From Geranomyces variabilis (taxonomy: Eukaryota; Chytridiomycota; Chytridiomycetes; Spizellomycetales; Powellomycetaceae): DNA of 64,000 nucleotides. Shown one piece after another: positions 54,068-64,000 of this stretch. Location of the stretch: assembly GCA_027603065.1 (NCBI GenBank), contig JADGJP010000030.1, positions 279,704 to 343,703 of the forward strand, given 5' to 3'. The number at the start of each line of letters is the position of its first letter. Positions within the stretch are counted from its first letter, which is position 1. A program made the translations under genes and the position numbers. The notes beneath the pieces were generated by a model. That model did not search any database and was not told the origin of the DNA. It was given only the letters and a program-made list of their open reading frames with translations.

Positions 54068-54539
54068 TACAAAGTGCAGTAGTCTCTTTCTTGTGTTCTT
54101 TTGTCGGAAACAGTTCTCTGAACATATTGCGGTCCAAAATATTGTTTTCCGTGTCGGTCTGCCCGTGCTCTTATGTCTAACTAACTCAATCGGTTGTGCT
54201 CTTTTCCGTCTCAAACTTGCTCCTCGTTCCTTCTTCCAAGTTTCATAGCGAGCGCCTAGGGTGCAGTTCCCATGGTCCAAAGTACGAAGGCGTCTCACCA
54301 GTCCCGCAATGGTTGCACCTGCCCAGCCAGTCGGTCTAAACTACAAGGATTCTTTGCTCTGGCCTGTTCATTTTCATTTTTCTGACAGCGATGAAATGAC
54401 TCAAATGAGGCGTGCGACAATAGTTGATAGTGACGTCATTTTCGCAAAACTCAAAATCGTAAAACAAAAGCTCGGAGTCAGCGGGCGGCCGCACCACCGC
54501 ATTTCGCATTCTGCCCATTGCCCGCATTCCAACCGCAGC
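54068..54539. other. Right flank of the array
   Basis: About 470 bp between the last hairpin and the DUF1206 ATG. The DUF1206 frame stays open upstream to 54261 with further ATGs (54309), so an N-terminal extension is possible, but it has no family-like sequence. Confidence 0.45.
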
Positions 54540-55820
54540 ATGAGGTTTTCTTTCTCATCAAAGCCCAAGGCCAAGGATAGCGCCGCCGACCACCACCACT
54601 CTTCATACCCCGCACAAGACTCCCCACAAGCAATTCACAACGCCCAACACCAACATGCCCACTCCGCCGCAATAGCCCGCGACCCCGAGGAAAACGGATG
54701 TCTATATTGCATCCACCGACTGCGAAGGCCGCACGGCGTTAGTCCACGCTGGAAGAAACTCGAACGCATCATTGGGCGCGTTGGGTTTGCTGCAAAGGGC
54801 GTTGTCTATGGCTTTGTCGGAGGCATGACATGTGCGAGCGCGAGCAAGCTGCATGAGGGTTTGGAGAACAGTCCGCAGGGCGCGTTTGTCATGATTGGCA
54901 GTGCGCCGAGTGGGAGCTGGGCCTTGTTTGTCATGCTTCTATGTGAGTCCAAAGCAAGGGGAGGAAGCCTATGTGCATTTTTCGCTTGTCCATGTCCTAA
55001 CCTCCCTTCTCTCCCATCTTTTTCCTACAGCCCTCTGGTGCTATTCGATATGGCGATTCTGGGAATTTCTCACTTACCAAGGCCGCGACGCCACGTTCGG
55101 CAAAGCCAAAAACTTTTTCCGCTTCCGTCTGTCCCCTCTAGTCTCTGGCTGCGTCTACATCGCCTACTCCTATTACATCCTCACCATGCTGCTCAACCGA
55201 TACAAAAACCGCCAACCAAGCTGCTACCCAAACTGTTGGCGCGACACCACGCTCGGAACCATCATGCTGGTCCTGATGGGCACCGCGTTTATGATTGCCA
55301 CGATCACGCAATTGCAAAATGCGTTTACGAATAAGTGGCATTCGGAGATTAACTGGGGTCTGTGCAAGACGAAACCGGGGCGGTATTTGTTGCTGGGATT
55401 GGGACATGTTGGGTTTTTGGGCCGAGCGGGCATTTTCCTCTTTGTTGGCATCCTCATGTTCAAGGTAAGGCAAGGCAATGAAAGAGTGTAATCGCACAGC
55501 CCAACGATGCGTTGGCGCGCGAAAGCAAGCACTCACAATGCGTTTTCTTTTTCCCTTGTCTTCTTCTTCGTTAGGCTTTGAAACACCCTGTTAAGCAATC
55601 GGGAGACACGATCGCCGACGGCCTTGGTCAGCTCATGGACGGCAACGATTTCATGGTTGCGATTATGATGATTGTCGGCCTGTGCACCACCGCATACGGC
55701 CTGTTTGCGCTGCTCAATGCGCGGTACCGCTATTTTCCGACGCCACCGCCAAGTGGGCAGCCGTATGTGCGCAGCAACCCTTCGCTGGAACGTCTTCCGC
55801 GTGGGAGACGCGGGACATGA
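54540..55820 (+). CDS. DUF1206 multi-span membrane protein
   Basis: An integral membrane protein of unknown function with the DUF1206 repeat of paired helices. After a His/Ser-rich cytosolic N-terminus come KKLERIIGRVGFAAKGVVYG, then a W-x-LF-VMLL helix, ALWCYSIWRFWEFLTYQGRD after an intron (about 54942-55030), LSPLVSGCVYIAYSYYILTM, a second RYLLLGLGHVGFLGRAGIFL repeat, and DGLGQLMDGNDFMVAIMMIV to YGLFALLNARYRYF after an intron (about 55465-55574). Six membrane segments are expected. The family is mostly bacterial, with scattered fungal members. Cysteine-rich CLYCIHRLRR precedes the first helix. Confidence 0.8.
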
Positions 55821-56206
55821 GAGAGAACGAAAAGAAAAAGAAAGAAGGAATTGACGAGAGAGAAGATATAGACTTGGCCTTCCTCTCGGCTGATTTTTTT
55901 TTTTTTTTTGGCGCTTCGTCCTGCTTTACACCGCCTTTCCATTTGACCCCTCCTATTCCATTTGACCCCTCCTATTCCATGTCCCCGCCCTTCTCCCTTC
56001 TCGACCTCTTATTGTCGACGGGCGTACTTTTTTGTGCTTTAGTGTGTTTTTACCCCTGATTCTATGTCGTAATGTTTTAATATTTCTTGCTTCTGTTGCT
56101 TCTTTTACGACTGCTTGAATTCGTTCGTCAGCTGTCCAAAAAAAACCGGCCGATCACTTCACTCCCCAGCTCCAATCCGTTTTAAGCTCAGCTCTACCGC
56201 AAAAAC
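55821..56206. other. Intergenic with a 19-bp tandem duplication
   Basis: Two adjacent copies of TCCATTTGACCCCTCCTAT occupy 55938-55975, after a poly-T run (55893-55909). No gene is supported. Confidence 0.6.
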
Positions 56207-57480
56207 ATGGAGGACCATCCCCATCCCGAATCCTTCACCCCCGAAAAATGGGACAACCTCCTCACCGCATGCACGTCCCGCATCCAGATGTCTGGCGGCT
56301 TACCCGCCGTCCTACGGTCCATGGACATGACAAACGCGGGAGGAGAGGCGACAGACGATGATTTGCACGCGGCTGTGAAAGCGTTGGTTAGACAAGCAGG
56401 TGCTGGTGGTGGCGTAGGTGCGGTGCCGAGACCGCCGGCTGTAGGGGGTGGAGTGCTTGCGGGCGCGGCCGTTGGGGAGCGGGTGCGGGCTGTGCGTAGG
56501 TGCCTCTCTGCTCGAGTTTTCACTATTGGCTCGTCCTTGCGGGCGGTCATAAAATGAAGTATGTATAGGTAATCCCTATCCTTTCTCTTTTGCAGAAACA
56601 TACATTGATAAACTCGGCTACAACCATCTCGGTAGAAAAAGCGCTCCCAAAAAAAACAGATCAACACTCGCATCACGGCGTGATTTTTCGACAGCTCACG
56701 CCACTTTCCGTTTATTCCTTTTTTCGACCCCGCCAGGCACAACATTCTTCGAAATCCGCAAAACCGCCTCAGTCCGCAGCCTCATGCGCACAGCCCAAGA
56801 AATGATCTCTTTCGCTCTGCCCATCAAATGCCTCGAGGCCGTTGTGCTTGCGACATACCTCACCGCGCCCATAGTCGATGTCGAGCGAATACGTAAGTAC
56901 AAAAAAAAAAGAGGCACAACAGCGGATAGATCCACGCTCAAATCTGATATATATTCTCCACTAGCGTGTAGTTTCAAATCCGAGTGCGGTGGCGACACGT
57001 ACCGGCATATCGTGTTGCTGCTTCGTTGCGGTGACCGGTGGGGTGCGTTGGGGATTTCGCGGAGGCCGGATTTGATGGATAAGCCGTTGGCTTTCAAGGT
57101 AGGTAGCGCGGGGGCAATCAAATGGGGGGAGGGTGAAAAATGGGCCGATCCTAATCTTGAGCTTGTAGTCGCTTCCAGAAATCCTGAAAGAATACAAAAC
57201 TGCATACGAACGCAGTACGTATCTTCCACGCCCCTTCCTCTCTTTTTCTCGCATACCCGCGTTTTTCTAAATTCTTTTTGGCTTCTTTTTTGTTGGTATT
57301 TTTTCCTCAGACGGCCATCGACTGCGCAAGATTAAGCTCGGCCTGCCCATCACACACGACACGAGCTCCAACGAGCGCTTCACGTGGAAATACCTCTCCC
57401 TGCACGTAAACATGCCGCTTGTCGCGGACGAAGGGGAGCGGATGCTGGATAAGTATATCAGGGGTTTGCGTGGAGGGTGA
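56207..57480 (+). CDS. Vasohibin-like tubulin carboxypeptidase
   Basis: Vasohibins are transglutaminase-fold cysteine peptidases that, with the small partner SVBP, remove the C-terminal tyrosine of alpha-tubulin. Spliced from six exons, the protein is about 276 residues: TYIDKLGYNHLGTTFFEIRK, LMRTAQEMISFALPIKCLEA, then VVLATYLT, ERIPCSFKSECGG, YRHIVLLLRCGDRWGALGIS, RRPDLMDKPLAFKSLPEIL, KEYKTAYERNGHRLRKIKLG and WKYLSLHV. The triad is Cys140, His175, Ser192; the 35- and 17-residue gaps equal those of human Cys169-His204-Ser221. The N-terminal 95 residues are Gly/Ala/Val-rich and unrelated. The stop at 57478 could be bypassed by a donor there, adding about five residues. An SVBP gene is not visible in this window. 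Confidence 0.88.
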
Positions 57481-57733
57481 GTGGCCAAAAAGCGACCGCA
57501 GGTGACAATTTGGTAAGACTTTTCGGACAGTTGACCGGTCGCTTTCTTTTTGTCGGCAGGTTTACCCCGCATATATGAGAAAAAACCCCCCCTCAATGTA
57601 GCGCTTTTCAAGTAGAAAATAGAGAGAGAGAGAGAGAGAAATCAGATATCATCTAGAAAAAAAAGCTCCCCTAATTATTTTTTATATCACAGTATCTCCA
57701 ATCCCATGAATTCTCCACTCCCCGCAACGCAGC

Positions 57734-59954
57734 TCACGACGCCGGCCCCGCATAACTGAAGCTCTTCAACGGATCCTGCTTCCTCTTCGCACCACCTCCA
57801 CCTCGCGCATTACCACCACCTCTCGCACCACCCCTTCCGCCGCGCCGGCTGCTCGGCACCCTAAATGGCACATGTCCACCACTCGCCGCGCGGGGCGTCG
57901 AGTTTGCGCCGCCGCGTTTCGGGCGGAGGTAATCGGGGACGTGCTTCATGTGTTGTTGCACGCGGGCGGGATGTAAAGGTTTGTCGTGGCGAAGGGCGTG
58001 CAGGTCGGTGGGGTTGTCTTCAAAGTGGGCCTTAGGACAAAACAGACAAGGTTAGAGTCAGCATACAGCGGGGACCCGGAAAAACACGAAGCAGAGGAAA
58101 AAAACTCATTTCATGTCGACTCGCTTACCTTCAACTTCTCCGAATTCAAAATCTCAATCCGTAACTCCTTCATCCTGGCCTCTTTAACCGCCGTCCTCGT
58201 CACAGCCCTTAACGCATCCTCGCTCCGGTAGCGGAAACCTTCCACCTGCTTCACATCCACCACATACGGCGTAATTGTCCGTCCCATCGCCGCCTGCTTC
58301 TTCTCAATCCGCGCAAACACTTTCTCTTCCGACGCTCGCGTTGGCGTAACCGGCGCTTCAACCGCCGCCTTTTTCCGTTTCTTACTCGATGTCTGGGAAG
58401 AAGGTTTTTCCACGGAGGGTGTGACGAACGATAAAGCCCAGCCTTTGTTTCCGACACCGCGGGCGGTACGTCCAACGCGGTGCATGTATGCGCGTGAGGT
58501 GGCGGGGAGGTCAAAGTTGATGACGGCTTGGACGTTGTGGAAGTCAATTCCGCGCGCGACGCCGTATTCGGCATCTGTGGGCAGGATGGGACCTTTACGT
58601 TTCTTACGCGAATTGCTGGCGTCAGCGGTGTCGGCAGCGCGTTTTTGGCCCGTTGATGCTGTCGTTGTTAATGTTGTCTCTTCGTTTGTCGTCGTTGCGG
58701 TTTCACCAGCCTCCTGCTGCTCGTCTTCATCATCGCTATCCTTCTGCTCCTTCGCAAACTCTCCGCCTTCATCCGTCGCAATCACATAATCATACACTCC
58801 ACGATTAAACTCCTGCACGATATGGTATCGGCTCTTTGTCGGCAAACCCGAATTCAACGTGCAGCATTTAATCCCAAACTGTTCCAAAAACAGCTTGAGC
58901 TTGTAGCAGCGGTCGATGTCGTTGACGAAGATAATGCATTTGCCGGTGCCGAATGGGTGGATTTTAAGCTTGAGCATGAAGTATGTGAGGAGGAACTTGT
59001 CGGCGTCGGGGCAGGTGATGGAGAATTGGGTTAGTTCGGATTCGGCGGATGCGGGCGCTTCGGAGAGTTTGAGGATTGCGGGGTTGCGGAGGACGAGTTG
59101 TTTGAGTGCGTCCACGTCCTGGGGAAAGAAAGAAAACTTAGAATGAGGTCTGGTCGCGATAGAAAGTTGGATTCTTTTGCTTTTGTCCAAAACTTACGTC
59201 GGACATCGTGGCGCTCATGAGAGAGCTCTGGTAAATCTTTGGCAGATGACTCAGCACCTTGCGCACGTCCTCGTCGTATCCGTATGAGAGAATCAAATCC
59301 GCCTCGTCGATAACCAGCGACTCAAGCGACTCCTTCAACACGACGTTTTCTGCCTCGAGCTGCGCGAGAATCTTGCTTGGCGTGGCGATAATAATATCGG
59401 GGTTTTCCGCCAAGATTGCACTGCGATAAGAAAGCGTAGGGAGGCTTAGTGACAAGCACTTTAAAAACTGGCTGACCTCCGCGATGGTGTCCATACCGTT
59501 GATTCGCTGTCGTCTGATCGCTTGTGCCGAGATTCACAGCAACAACCTCTTTCGCATACAGCGTCAAATCTTTGACATGTTTCAACACCTGCTCCGCGAG
59601 CTCCTTTGTCGGCACCAGAATCAACGCCTTGCAACCCGGACTGTCAACCGCAGCACTCCCAGCACCATTCCGCTCCTTTGCAAGCAAAATCTTTTGCACG
59701 ACCGGAATACAGTACGCGCCCGTCTTTCCGCTCCCTGTGCGAGCGCGCGCAAGAATGTCTTTTCCCTGCAGCGCGAGCGGAATTGCCGAGGACTGTACGA
59801 GCGTCGGGTGGGCGAAGCCGAGTTTTGCGATTGCGCGGAGGAGGCGGGCGTCGAGGTCAAGCGAGGCGAAACCTCCCGCTGCTTCAGTGTCGAGCAGTGC
59901 GGCGGGCACTGCCGATTGTGGTGGTGGTTGTATTGGTGGTGGTTGGGCGGCCAT
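57734..59954 (-). CDS. DBP9: DEAD-box RNA helicase Dbp9 (DDX56-like)
   Basis: Nucleolar ATP-dependent RNA helicase needed for 60S ribosome assembly. Motifs in order: Q motif [19 protein letters not shown] with Q in [11 protein letters not shown], motif I ARTGSGKT, Ia [10 protein letters not shown], Ib [81 protein letters not shown] and [13 protein letters not shown]. The long insertion after [11 protein letters not shown], with acidic and Thr-rich stretches, is typical of Dbp9, as is the DEAD-like box reading DEAD followed by [11 protein letters not shown]. The C-terminus is Gly/Arg-rich ([18 protein letters not shown]). Three introns are inferred (about 58030-58128, 59120-59197, 59417-59490). 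Confidence 0.94.
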
Positions 59955-60216
59955 GTTGTTTTTGTCGGTTTAAAATGCGCCAGAGGGGCTGAAAAGCGCG
60001 AGAGCGACGAGAAACAAAAAGAAAGTGGAAGCAATGCACTCGCACGGAGCTGCGCATCCCTCCGAGAGAAAACTTTATTATGCCGCATTTGGTCAAATGG
60101 ATCACACGCCAATGGCGACTTCAATGGTAGAGTAAAGCAACAATCTGAATATATACAGCAAAAAACGCCTGCAGACGCAAATGGATGGCAATAAATTTCT
60201 TATCCCGCACGAATCA

Positions 60217-62047
60217 TCACCTCCTCCTCACTGCATCGCCCAGCTCCGCACACTGCCTCGCCGTCATAATCTCCTCCACGTAATCCATCTTGGTCTCCCG
60301 TGTCGCAACATAAAACTCTTGCTGAGCCGCCTCGTAATCCAGCGGCGGCGTGCGCCGGGTCATCATGATGCGGATGATCGTCTCGGGAACTAGCACAAGA
60401 CGGGTAAATAGGTCTTTGCGTTTTCGTGGGCTGGAGGATAGTAAAGATGATGGTGTTGGTGGTTGTGACGCGGTGCAAGCGTTTTGTTGTGCTTGCAAAG
60501 AAGGTGGGCCGAGCTCGCTTGCGGGTGCTGGGCCTGGAGGGATTGCAGTGCTGGTAATGGTGGCGGGTTCGGCCGGCGCCGTATGTGACGGCTGAAGTGG
60601 GTTGGATTGCGGCAAACATAGCGGCGGGAGCGAGACGACATCGTCAGGCACACCCGGAGCCGGGTCCTGCTTCCATTGCGACAATGGCGGAGATGGAAGC
60701 CGTCCCGACTGACTATCATCCGGCATAAACTCCGGGTCTGGTTCCGCGGGCGAAGACGTGATCGGCTCCTCTTCCTGCACAGGATCTTTCCGCCGACGTT
60801 TCGCTCGGCCAATCTCCTCCGGCACTCCTTGTCCCACCGTCTCTGGGACATCATCCCCAAAATAGCCTGCCTCTAACCCAAAAACCTCCTTCATCAGGAC
60901 CCGCGTGATGAACTCCGCTTCATGGATGTCAAAGGGCCCATAGCCGACGCGAGATTCCAGTTGCTTAATGCCGTTGACGTTGCCGGGCTCGCCCGGCTGT
61001 TGGAAGAACAGCGCACAGCGCGCGTGTTCGCTGATGGCGTCATTGTGCACGAGTTCATGAACTGCCGGAAGCACTGAATTGATATCGGCCAAGAGGTCCG
61101 AGTCTTCAAAGGCTTCCATCGGCGTGCCATTATCGTATTCGCCTTGTCCTATGTCACCCAGCTACAAGCGCCGCACGAAAGCATTATAAGAATGTTTGCA
61201 AAAAAAGATAGAAGAATTGCGTTGTTTATCCGCTAAACATACCTGCACCATCTTGAAAGCCGGCTGGAACTTGGTATAAAAATCTTGCCGCCGCAGTGAC
61301 CGGAAATGGCCCGAAGAGTACTGCACTTTGTATTTTTGGTTGATCGGGTTGTAAGATGTGACGCGCGCAGGATAGTAGCAGTCGTCTTCGTGGGCTCTGG
61401 CCAAAACTGCTTCCCCAGGTATTCGCAGGCTAATAAATGACCCATCCGTCAGCACTTGTGGCTGCAGTGGTCGTATATGGCAGGCGTTCGGCCTCTCACC
61501 TTCTGTCCGGATACTCAGAATCCGTATCGGAATTGCATTGAGAACTAGCGGAACACCCGGCGTAAGTCCGCTTTCGTTTTTCAAACGCACAGAGCTGGAT
61601 AAAGTGGGCATGACTTGAGGCAAACGCTCACCTCGGCTCTGCCCGCGGCTGTCTATCACCCAACGTCCGTTTCCGCGAGCGTCCACGTGCCTTTGTTGGG
61701 CTTTTCCGCTTTCTCGTCGGTTCGAACTTTTCAGCGGTCGCGCTCTTTGCCGGCGACCCCACAAGATGTGCCCGCATCACACGGGACGGCTCCACCAGCA
61801 ATGCTGCATCGCTGTCATCGTCGTCGTCTTCGTTTGACAGGGTCGGGACAATGTCAGGCTTTGGGCGGGGTGCCTTCGCTGCGCCGGAGCCGCCGGTATC
61901 AGACGCCAGAGATGGGCCAGCGGCTGGCGCCACTTTGCGCGGTGCCAAGGGTTCTTCGTCATCGGTTTTAGCGGCCTGTAGTCGAGCAGACTTGCGAACT
62001 TCTGGGACTGCTTTGTCGACGGAGGCTCTGCTCTTCGGGTTGGCCAT
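60217..62047 (-). CDS. Tudor-like domain nuclear protein of unknown function
   Basis: The N-terminus is basic and disordered, with VRKSARLQAAKTDDEE and KRKSPTKARGRSRKR, typical of chromatin proteins. A middle exon block (GEAVLARAHEDDCYYPARVT, SYNPINQKYKVQYSSGHFRS) resembles a Tudor or SGF29/DUF4537-type beta-barrel: A-x-x-DDCYYPA followed by Y-x-V-x-Y-x-x-G. A helical region follows (SDLLADINSVLPAVHELVHN, EFITRVLMKEVFGLEAG), then a long Pro/Ser/Glu-rich linker and a final helix block FYVATRETKMDYVEEIMTAR. About four introns are inferred. It may read methylated histone tails, but an aromatic cage cannot be judged by eye. I do not recognise an orthologue. Confidence 0.65.
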
Positions 62048-62345
62048 TGTGACTGGACGAGGTTTTTGCAACGCTGCGGAGTGTAAACATCAATGTTACT
62101 AACGCTATAATAGCAATCCTGTTGGCGATCAGCAACGGCACGACGGGCGGCTGTCAACGCTAGCGTCGAAAAACGGGCACAGTGTGGAGATGGGCCAGCG
62201 TGATTGCCAGAAAAACGCGTGAGCGGCCCTTAACATTTTTTATGTTCGGACAAAAACGTTCAATTCCAAAAAGGCAATCGGTATACACGGATTCAATTCC
62301 GAATCCAGAATCTCCGAATGAAAAACACAACGAAGAGGCGCTCGT

Positions 62346-63651
62346 TCACTTCCCGCGTCCTTGCACTACTATTGCTCCTTCATTCCCGTTTGCATCCGAA
62401 TCTTTCAAATACGTCGGGATTATCACCTCGCGAAGATATGCAAGATCAATTTCCATCTGTAATTAATGAAACGTTAATTTAATTATTTACTCTTCAATGC
62501 TGAAGACGCCCGGCTTTGGCTACTCACGTGTTTGCCAGGGATCATGTCGAAAACCAAACGCCCTCCTTCGTTCATGCTCTTGAGGCCGAGCCAATCCTCC
62601 TTGTACAGCGGCTGGTCCTCCAGTCGGATGACATTGCCTTCTTCGTTCCAGTAGCCAAACCACTAGAGGCGTGATTGATGTCGAGGCAGACAATGTTGAG
62701 TACCAGCACTCCCCTACGTAACAAACCGGCAAGACAGACCCCACGCCCTTGCAAAACTCACCGAGCTTTCTTTCGGCACAACCATGTCATCATTCTCAAA
62801 CTGCAGCAGCACGAGCGCATTTAAGCTCATCAGGTTCTGCCTATACGTCCCATTCTTGACGACTTTCTCGTTGTTCAAGTCCGGAAGGAAGATATTCTTC
62901 TCCAGATACGCATCATACTTCTTCGCATCCTTAAAGTATTGCGCTTGCACGACACGGGACTGCACCCAGGGCAGGTACGCTCCGGACAGCAGCAGCGTGC
63001 GCGCGAGCTGGCAGTTGACATCGGACCGATCTTTGCATCCGGGCCACTCGGACACGCCAGCGTGCTGTGAGCCATAAGTGATCAGGTTGTGCACGGGTGG
63101 GCTGTTGCATCGCTGAACATATGCGCGGAGAAATTGGCCGCCTTGCGAGAAGCCGATGGCGTTGAAGCCACCTGCGAGATTCGGGTCCGCAGCGAGGGCG
63201 CCGCAGACTTCGTCGACTTGGCGGTCGAGGCGGTCAAGGAATGAGGCCCGGCGGTCTTCATCGTCCGTCTCGCCAATCTGCAGAGACGTTTTTGGTTATT
63301 CTATTAGCATTTGATCTCAGCAGATCAATGAGCGTGCTTTTATGCACCTGGATGGCATGGACATACACGCCCGGAAGGTCTTGTTCCAAAAACAGTTTTA
63401 TAGCGCCCATTGAGTCTGGGTTGTTCGCAAAGTCACCCATCCCATGCCAAAGAACAATTGGCATGGGTTTTCCGGCTGGCGGAAGAATGCGAGTGAAGTG
63501 TTAGGGAATGTCAAGCAGCCTACGCCATCTTAGATCGTGAGTCCTCGCCTGCTGGTTCTGGCGCAGCACCCGACAAGACTGCCGCCGACGTCACAGCGGC
63601 CGACAAGGCAAAATAGCCCGCAAGGAAAATTGATACAGTTTGTGTATACAT
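62346..63651 (-). CDS. PPT1: Palmitoyl-protein thioesterase 1
   Basis: A lysosomal or vacuolar enzyme that removes thioester-linked fatty acids from proteins. The start at 63651 encodes a signal peptide (MYTQTVSIFLAGYFALSAA). MPIVLWHGMGDFANNPDSMG follows across an intron; the best donor is AG-GCGAGG (63547-63542), which would be a GC-AG intron. Then come VCGALAADPNLAGGFNAIG and the nucleophile elbow FSQGGQFLRAYVQRCNSPP (Ser in GFSQGG), NLITYGSQHAGVSEWPGC, and the Asp/His-bearing region VLLQFENDDMVVPKESSWFG. The end is LAYLREVIIPTYLKDSDANG. About five introns are inferred, the last at 62456-62528. Confidence 0.92.
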
Positions 63652-64000
63652 CCTGGTTGGTCAAAGGAGGTGAGGGCTAAGGTCTGGCGTTCGGCGGGTT
63701 ATATACGCCAGGGAGACTTTAAATTATACACGTCGCGCTGGGGACTGTCTATTGTGCCCTGCGCCGTCCGAATGAGTCATCTCTTTTCCTACCTCCCGCT
63801 GCTGCCAGCCGCTGCAGGTATCTCTTTCACAATCTCCTTCCCCTGCTGCCTTCCAGCCTAAACGCACTGCGCGACCTCATAGAGCTCATTTTTGCGGTTC
63901 TGGAACCGCCGGCGTTGAGGCTCTGCGATGTTTTTTGGCTGAGTTACGGGGGATTTTGTCTTTGAGATAAAACCGAAAGTCTCTATTAGTAAAACTTCTT
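63652..64000. other. Right end of window
   Basis: The upstream region of the thioesterase gene. Short frames (63640-63861, plus) have no recognisable domain. If the next gene starts here, it runs off the window. Confidence 0.45.

Overview
The window is nuclear DNA of a filamentous or zoosporic fungus. Genes are dense, carry short GT-AG introns (about 60-100 nt) with CTNAC-type branch points, and encode fungal-type proteins: Mediator Med4, an Osh6/7-like lipid transfer protein, endopolyphosphatase, calcipressin, phosphomannomutase and an IGTWRR-type homeobox factor. A vasohibin (tubulin carboxypeptidase family) and a TTLL2-like tubulin-modifying ligase point to an early-diverging, probably flagellate (chytrid-like) lineage. 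That placement is inference; no marker gene fixes the species.

Layout. 0-1.5 kb: decayed M1 aminopeptidase on the minus strand. 1.7-12.2 kb: Rab escort protein, Med4, a small cysteine-rich secreted protein, a divergent Hv1-like voltage-sensor protein, tRNA-Val(CAC), phosphomannomutase, calcipressin and a METTL2/Trm140-type tRNA m3C methyltransferase. 12.4-25.5 kb: mitochondrial AAA ATPase, Bmt5-type rRNA methyltransferase with an RGG tail, OSBP-related protein, endopolyphosphatase divergent from a SWAP-type splicing regulator, and 3-hydroxyacyl-CoA dehydrogenase. 25.9-45.4 kb: coiled-coil orphan, TTLL, mitochondrial uL1, homeobox factor, ubiquitin protease, GT8-type glycosyltransferase, ABHD11 hydrolase, DUF2009/B-box protein and signal peptidase subunit SPC25.

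45.9-54.1 kb is the unusual part. It is a tandem array of small two-exon paralogues that I cannot assign to a known family: at least four open copies, one interrupted by a single stop, and one or two decayed. The phase-1 intron has the same position in every copy. The proteins share Y-x-I, AGWK and WP-x-EM motifs. Most copies are followed by a hairpin of fixed geometry (5-bp stem, 11-nt loop), and two share a promoter element. An HNH-nuclease-like gene and two TA-flanked mariner-type MITEs lie inside the array; one MITE sits in frame in an ORF.

54.5-64 kb returns to ordinary genes: DUF1206 membrane protein, vasohibin, DEAD-box helicase Dbp9, a Tudor-like nuclear protein and palmitoyl-protein thioesterase. 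Most genes are unrelated housekeeping functions. The linked themes are tubulin C-terminal modification (TTLL, vasohibin), secretion and glycosylation (SPC25, phosphomannomutase, GT8, Rab escort), ribosome and tRNA modification (Dbp9, Bmt5, Trm140), and the unexplained tandem family. All exon joins were inferred by eye from splice signals and family similarity.
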